Positions 61,701 to 64,000 of a DNA stretch of 64,000 nt are shown here, piece by piece (the stretch's first letter is position 1; every line of letters begins with the position of its first letter). The DNA is from Turbatrix aceti. Its lineage: Eukaryota > Nematoda > Chromadorea > Rhabditida > Panagrolaimidae. The stretch lies in assembly GCA_963969345.1 (NCBI GenBank), contig OZ017768.1, positions 186,001 to 250,000 of the forward strand, in the 5' to 3' direction. A program made the translations under genes and the position numbers. The notes beneath the pieces were generated by a model, which was not told the origin of the DNA, ran no database searches, and saw nothing but the letters and a program-made list of their open reading frames with translations.

Positions 61701-64000
61701 TCGAAATGCTTCCACCAGTTTGGTTCAAGTTATCAACGGCTGTGCTGAGAGCAGTAATGTCCGATACCACTTGCAAGGCTGCGTTCAGACCATAGGGGAC
61801 AAAGGTTAATGGTTTCGACCATGTGGAAGGGAGAATACGCGGAATGAGCTGGTTGGTGATCAATGACTTTTCATCCTTGAATTGTGCGCTACTCAGAGAA
61901 GTCGAAATGTCAACGGCAAAAGGTATGTTTGACAGGCATGTGTTTACTGGCCCCAGCGTGGTAGATCCAGTTGGCGTTATCGTTGTTTGTGGAGTGGTAG
62001 CTGTTGGTAGCGTGCTGGTCGGAATGCTTGCAGTACTTGTTGCCCCCGTGTTGATTGTCGTACTTACTGTTGGCACAGGAGAAGTAATTGGTGGAGTAAC
62101 CGTGGTTCCCGATACCGGGCCACATTGCAGAAGCGCCCTTAACGCAAATGCCAGTTGATCGTCGTTATCTGCGTAGGGGATGACAGTCCACTCTGTAATT
62201 GCCTGGTAGGGCGACACGTCGACTTTAGGGTTAATGACGGTAGCGATGACCTTTCCATCCAACACGGCCAACAAAGATTGAATCGTTGAAGCCGAATCCG
62301 TCAGATTTGCAGCCACGAAAACAACGTAATTTGTAAAATAAGAAGCATTCAGTGCTGAATGTGCATTGGCAAGTGCTCCGAGGGCAGCGGCAACACTAGA
62401 TGACGTGTCTGAATTCTGATGTAGATTGTAAATACTACTACCCAGTGTCAGCGTATCTGGCGCAAATTGAAGACTTCCACTGCGTCCATACGTGACAAAG
62501 GGGCGCTGCGTCGACCAATTAACAGGTAGAATCCTGATTATCAGCTGACTAGTAATAAAAAGCTTTTCTGCTACAAATTGATCCGCAGTTAGTGCCAACG
62601 AGATGTCAACGGCGAAAGGAATGTTTGCCTGGCACACGGTGACCGGCGGCATCGAAGTCGTCGGTATCTGGCCAGCAGAGACAAATTGTGATAAAATTTG
62701 AGCAGTAACTGTGGATTCTTGATTTGAATTGTCCGGCCAGTACGCAATTATTTTCGAAGCGTCGTAGTCGACGAGCGGCAGCAGAGTTAAAACGTCGGCA
62801 TACGGCTGTATGGCCACGATAATCAACGATCCGCCGGCTGCCAGGGTTTCTGCGCTGCTTATAGCCCCTTGAACATCTGCTGCGCGACTTGAGGAAGTAA
62901 AGTATACAGTATTTTGGATTCCATATTGAGGATCCTTGAAGTTGTTTTCGATTTCGGAAAATGCGCTGAAAATTGATGATTTGTGGTAGCAATTTAAGAT
63001 TATGCTAACTTGGTAATGCTGTTTTGTTCGGGATGCTCAGAAAGAGATACCAAAATTGATTGAAGAACTGCCAAACTCTGCATTGATCCCCAAGTGTGGA
63101 TTTCCGGGGAGTGAAGTGCACTTCCAATAACGCCAACTCGCTCAATGTTGGTCCAGTTCTGAAATTAGTTTTATGTAATGAATAATTCATAAAATGAACG
63201 TACAGCCACAAAGTTTCTAGTCAAATAAGATTTTGTTTCGGCAAATGCAATATTGCTTGTTGATGAATCGAGCGCAATGACTATGTTTGACTGTTCTGGG
63301 AAAAAAGTGCCATTTTGTGAAGGGGGAGGTGTAACTGACGTTGTCGTAGGTTCGGAGGACACGGTTTGTGTTGCTAAACTGCTCGACGAGCTAGATGATA
63401 AACTCGTCGATAAAATGGTTAATCCAGTGGTTGAAGATGTTGATGTAGGGGTTGTCAGACTAGAACTTGGGCTTGGACTTGCACCTGTACCTGTCGGGGA
63501 AATGGAAACCGTCGATGTACTCAACTCTGGACACTTGAACTGCTCAATGATATTTGCCGCCAGATTTGTGTACCCCGAGCTATCCACCGTGTCAAGAATC
63601 AACACTTTAGATGTATCATTGCCAACGAGAGGCAACAGAGCATTTGGGTCCGCCTGAGGCGTTAAGGCCACAACGATGAGCGCCCCCTTTAATCTGAGCC
63701 AAGCCGCGTCATTCAATGCAGTTTGCACATCCTCGCCACTGCTTGTTGATGTAAAAATTATGGTGTTCATGTACTGTGTGTCTCCGGTGATCGCAAAGTT
63801 TGAATGAATCCATTGGACACCTCTGCAATGTTATACTACGTTCGTTAACGTCCGTGGTCGTAAAAAAGCTGTCAAGTTGTAATCTATGATAAGAGAGGCT
63901 ATAAAATTCGGCATGGAATTTGACAGGAAATGTTTTAATTTAAGGAACAATTATTGGTTAATACATCTTACGCTGTAATGCTGCTCGTGAAATTGAATGT
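52725..64000 (-). CDS. Multi-VWA-domain secreted-type protein, 5' end outside window (2399 aa visible)
   Basis: Exons on the - strand: 63972-64000, 63204-63822, 63010-63158, 61431-62965, 60688-61377, 59931-60641, 59174-59884, 58417-59127, 57660-58370, 53441-54112 and 52725-53386. Together they make 7200 nt in one open frame. The first two visible domains form one subtype, with DSSTS as MIDAS in the second. Nine further domains share IPFAVD(I/N)S(T/L)SLS (MIDAS DxSxS), a (V/T)P/TYG strand, SISKVGQALAGFLNAQLFF and YGxNYIVxIGSDLTE, ending in a Cys (LQC). Thr/Ser-rich linkers, probably O-glycosylated, separate domains. The protein ends in LTC with no membrane segment, so secretion is inferred. 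Most introns are 44-54 bp; the exception, 54113-57659, holds two palindromic transposons. Six consecutive exons start and end in phase 1. VWA domains bind proteins through a metal site; the partner is unknown. No C-type lectin or CUB domain is visible. Several nearly identical exons could also be an assembly effect. Confidence 0.85.
54232..56211. mobile_element. 1980-bp palindromic TTAA element, copy 2 (in VWA intron)
   Basis: TTAA at 54228-54231 and 56212-56215. Ends AAGGGACTCTGCGAGCCGAT and ATCGGCTCGCAGAGTCCCTC. The length is exactly that of 22537-24516, and the sequence is its near-identical reverse complement (the left end here matches the right end there). Both arms read through the same artefactual frames. 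It lies inside intron 54113-57659 of the VWA gene. Confidence 0.9.
56216..57586. mobile_element. 1371-bp palindromic TTAA element of a second family
   Basis: Ends GAGACAGTCCACGACAGGAT and ATCCTGTCGTGGACTGTCTC are perfect inverted repeats. It is flanked by TTAA at 56212-56215 and 57587-57590. The left TTAA is the same four bases that end the preceding element. Arms of about 620 bp pair closely, with a spacer near 56830-56960. No transposase. Confidence 0.9.
57660..61377 (-). repeat. Tandem exon array, 757-bp period (VWA exon plus 46-bp intron)
   Basis: Exons 58417-59127, 59174-59884 and 59931-60641 appear identical, as do their introns, at exact 757-bp spacing. Exon 57660-58370 differs mainly over its last coding 60 bp or so. 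Exon 60688-61377 matches in its VWA part but has a different, shorter Thr-rich linker. The pattern indicates recent unequal crossing-over within the VWA gene. Confidence 0.93.

Overview
The window looks like a nematode chromosome. Introns are short (44 to 54 bp in several genes) with GT donors and TTTTAG or TTTCAG acceptors, intergenic DNA is AT-rich, and one gene joins a seven-transmembrane receptor to a globin in the manner of nematode GLB-33. Five protein-coding genes can be supported. All were rebuilt by reading splice junctions by eye and checking that the reading phases close; none was confirmed with transcripts or a database.

Layout. 59-3310 (+): 3' part of a DAF-12/NHR-48/HR96-type nuclear receptor, convergent with 4698-7376 (-), a GLB-33-like GPCR-globin chimera. 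7.4-32 kb is a repeat-rich gene desert: non-LTR retrotransposon 3' ends, a SINE-like element, hAT-like MITEs with 8-bp target-site duplications, and 0.6 to 2 kb near-perfect palindromes. 32063-40234 (-): a complete Notch receptor with about 19 EGF repeats. 40.2-48.3 kb: intergenic, with one clear hAT-like MITE. 48317-51644 (-): TTC27 homologue, 810 aa, phases closing. 52725-64000 (-, 5' end outside the window): a very long secreted-type protein made of about 11 von Willebrand A domains joined by Thr/Ser-rich linkers. Most of its VWA domains lie on single symmetric phase-1 exons, and the middle part is an almost exact 757-bp tandem array.

The most unusual material is (1) the receptor-globin fusion, (2) the recent exon-level amplification of VWA domains, (3) giant TTAA-flanked palindromes, two of which sit side by side in one intron of the VWA gene and share a single TTAA, and (4) several unrelated-looking hAT-type MITEs, each filled with its own GC-rich or palindromic word repeated in degenerate form.

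The genes do not form an operon or a visible pathway. Notch and the DAF-12-like receptor are developmental regulators, TTC27 is a housekeeping assembly factor, the GPCR-globin is probably a neuronal sensor or receptor, and the VWA protein is probably extracellular. No tRNA, rRNA or CRISPR was found.
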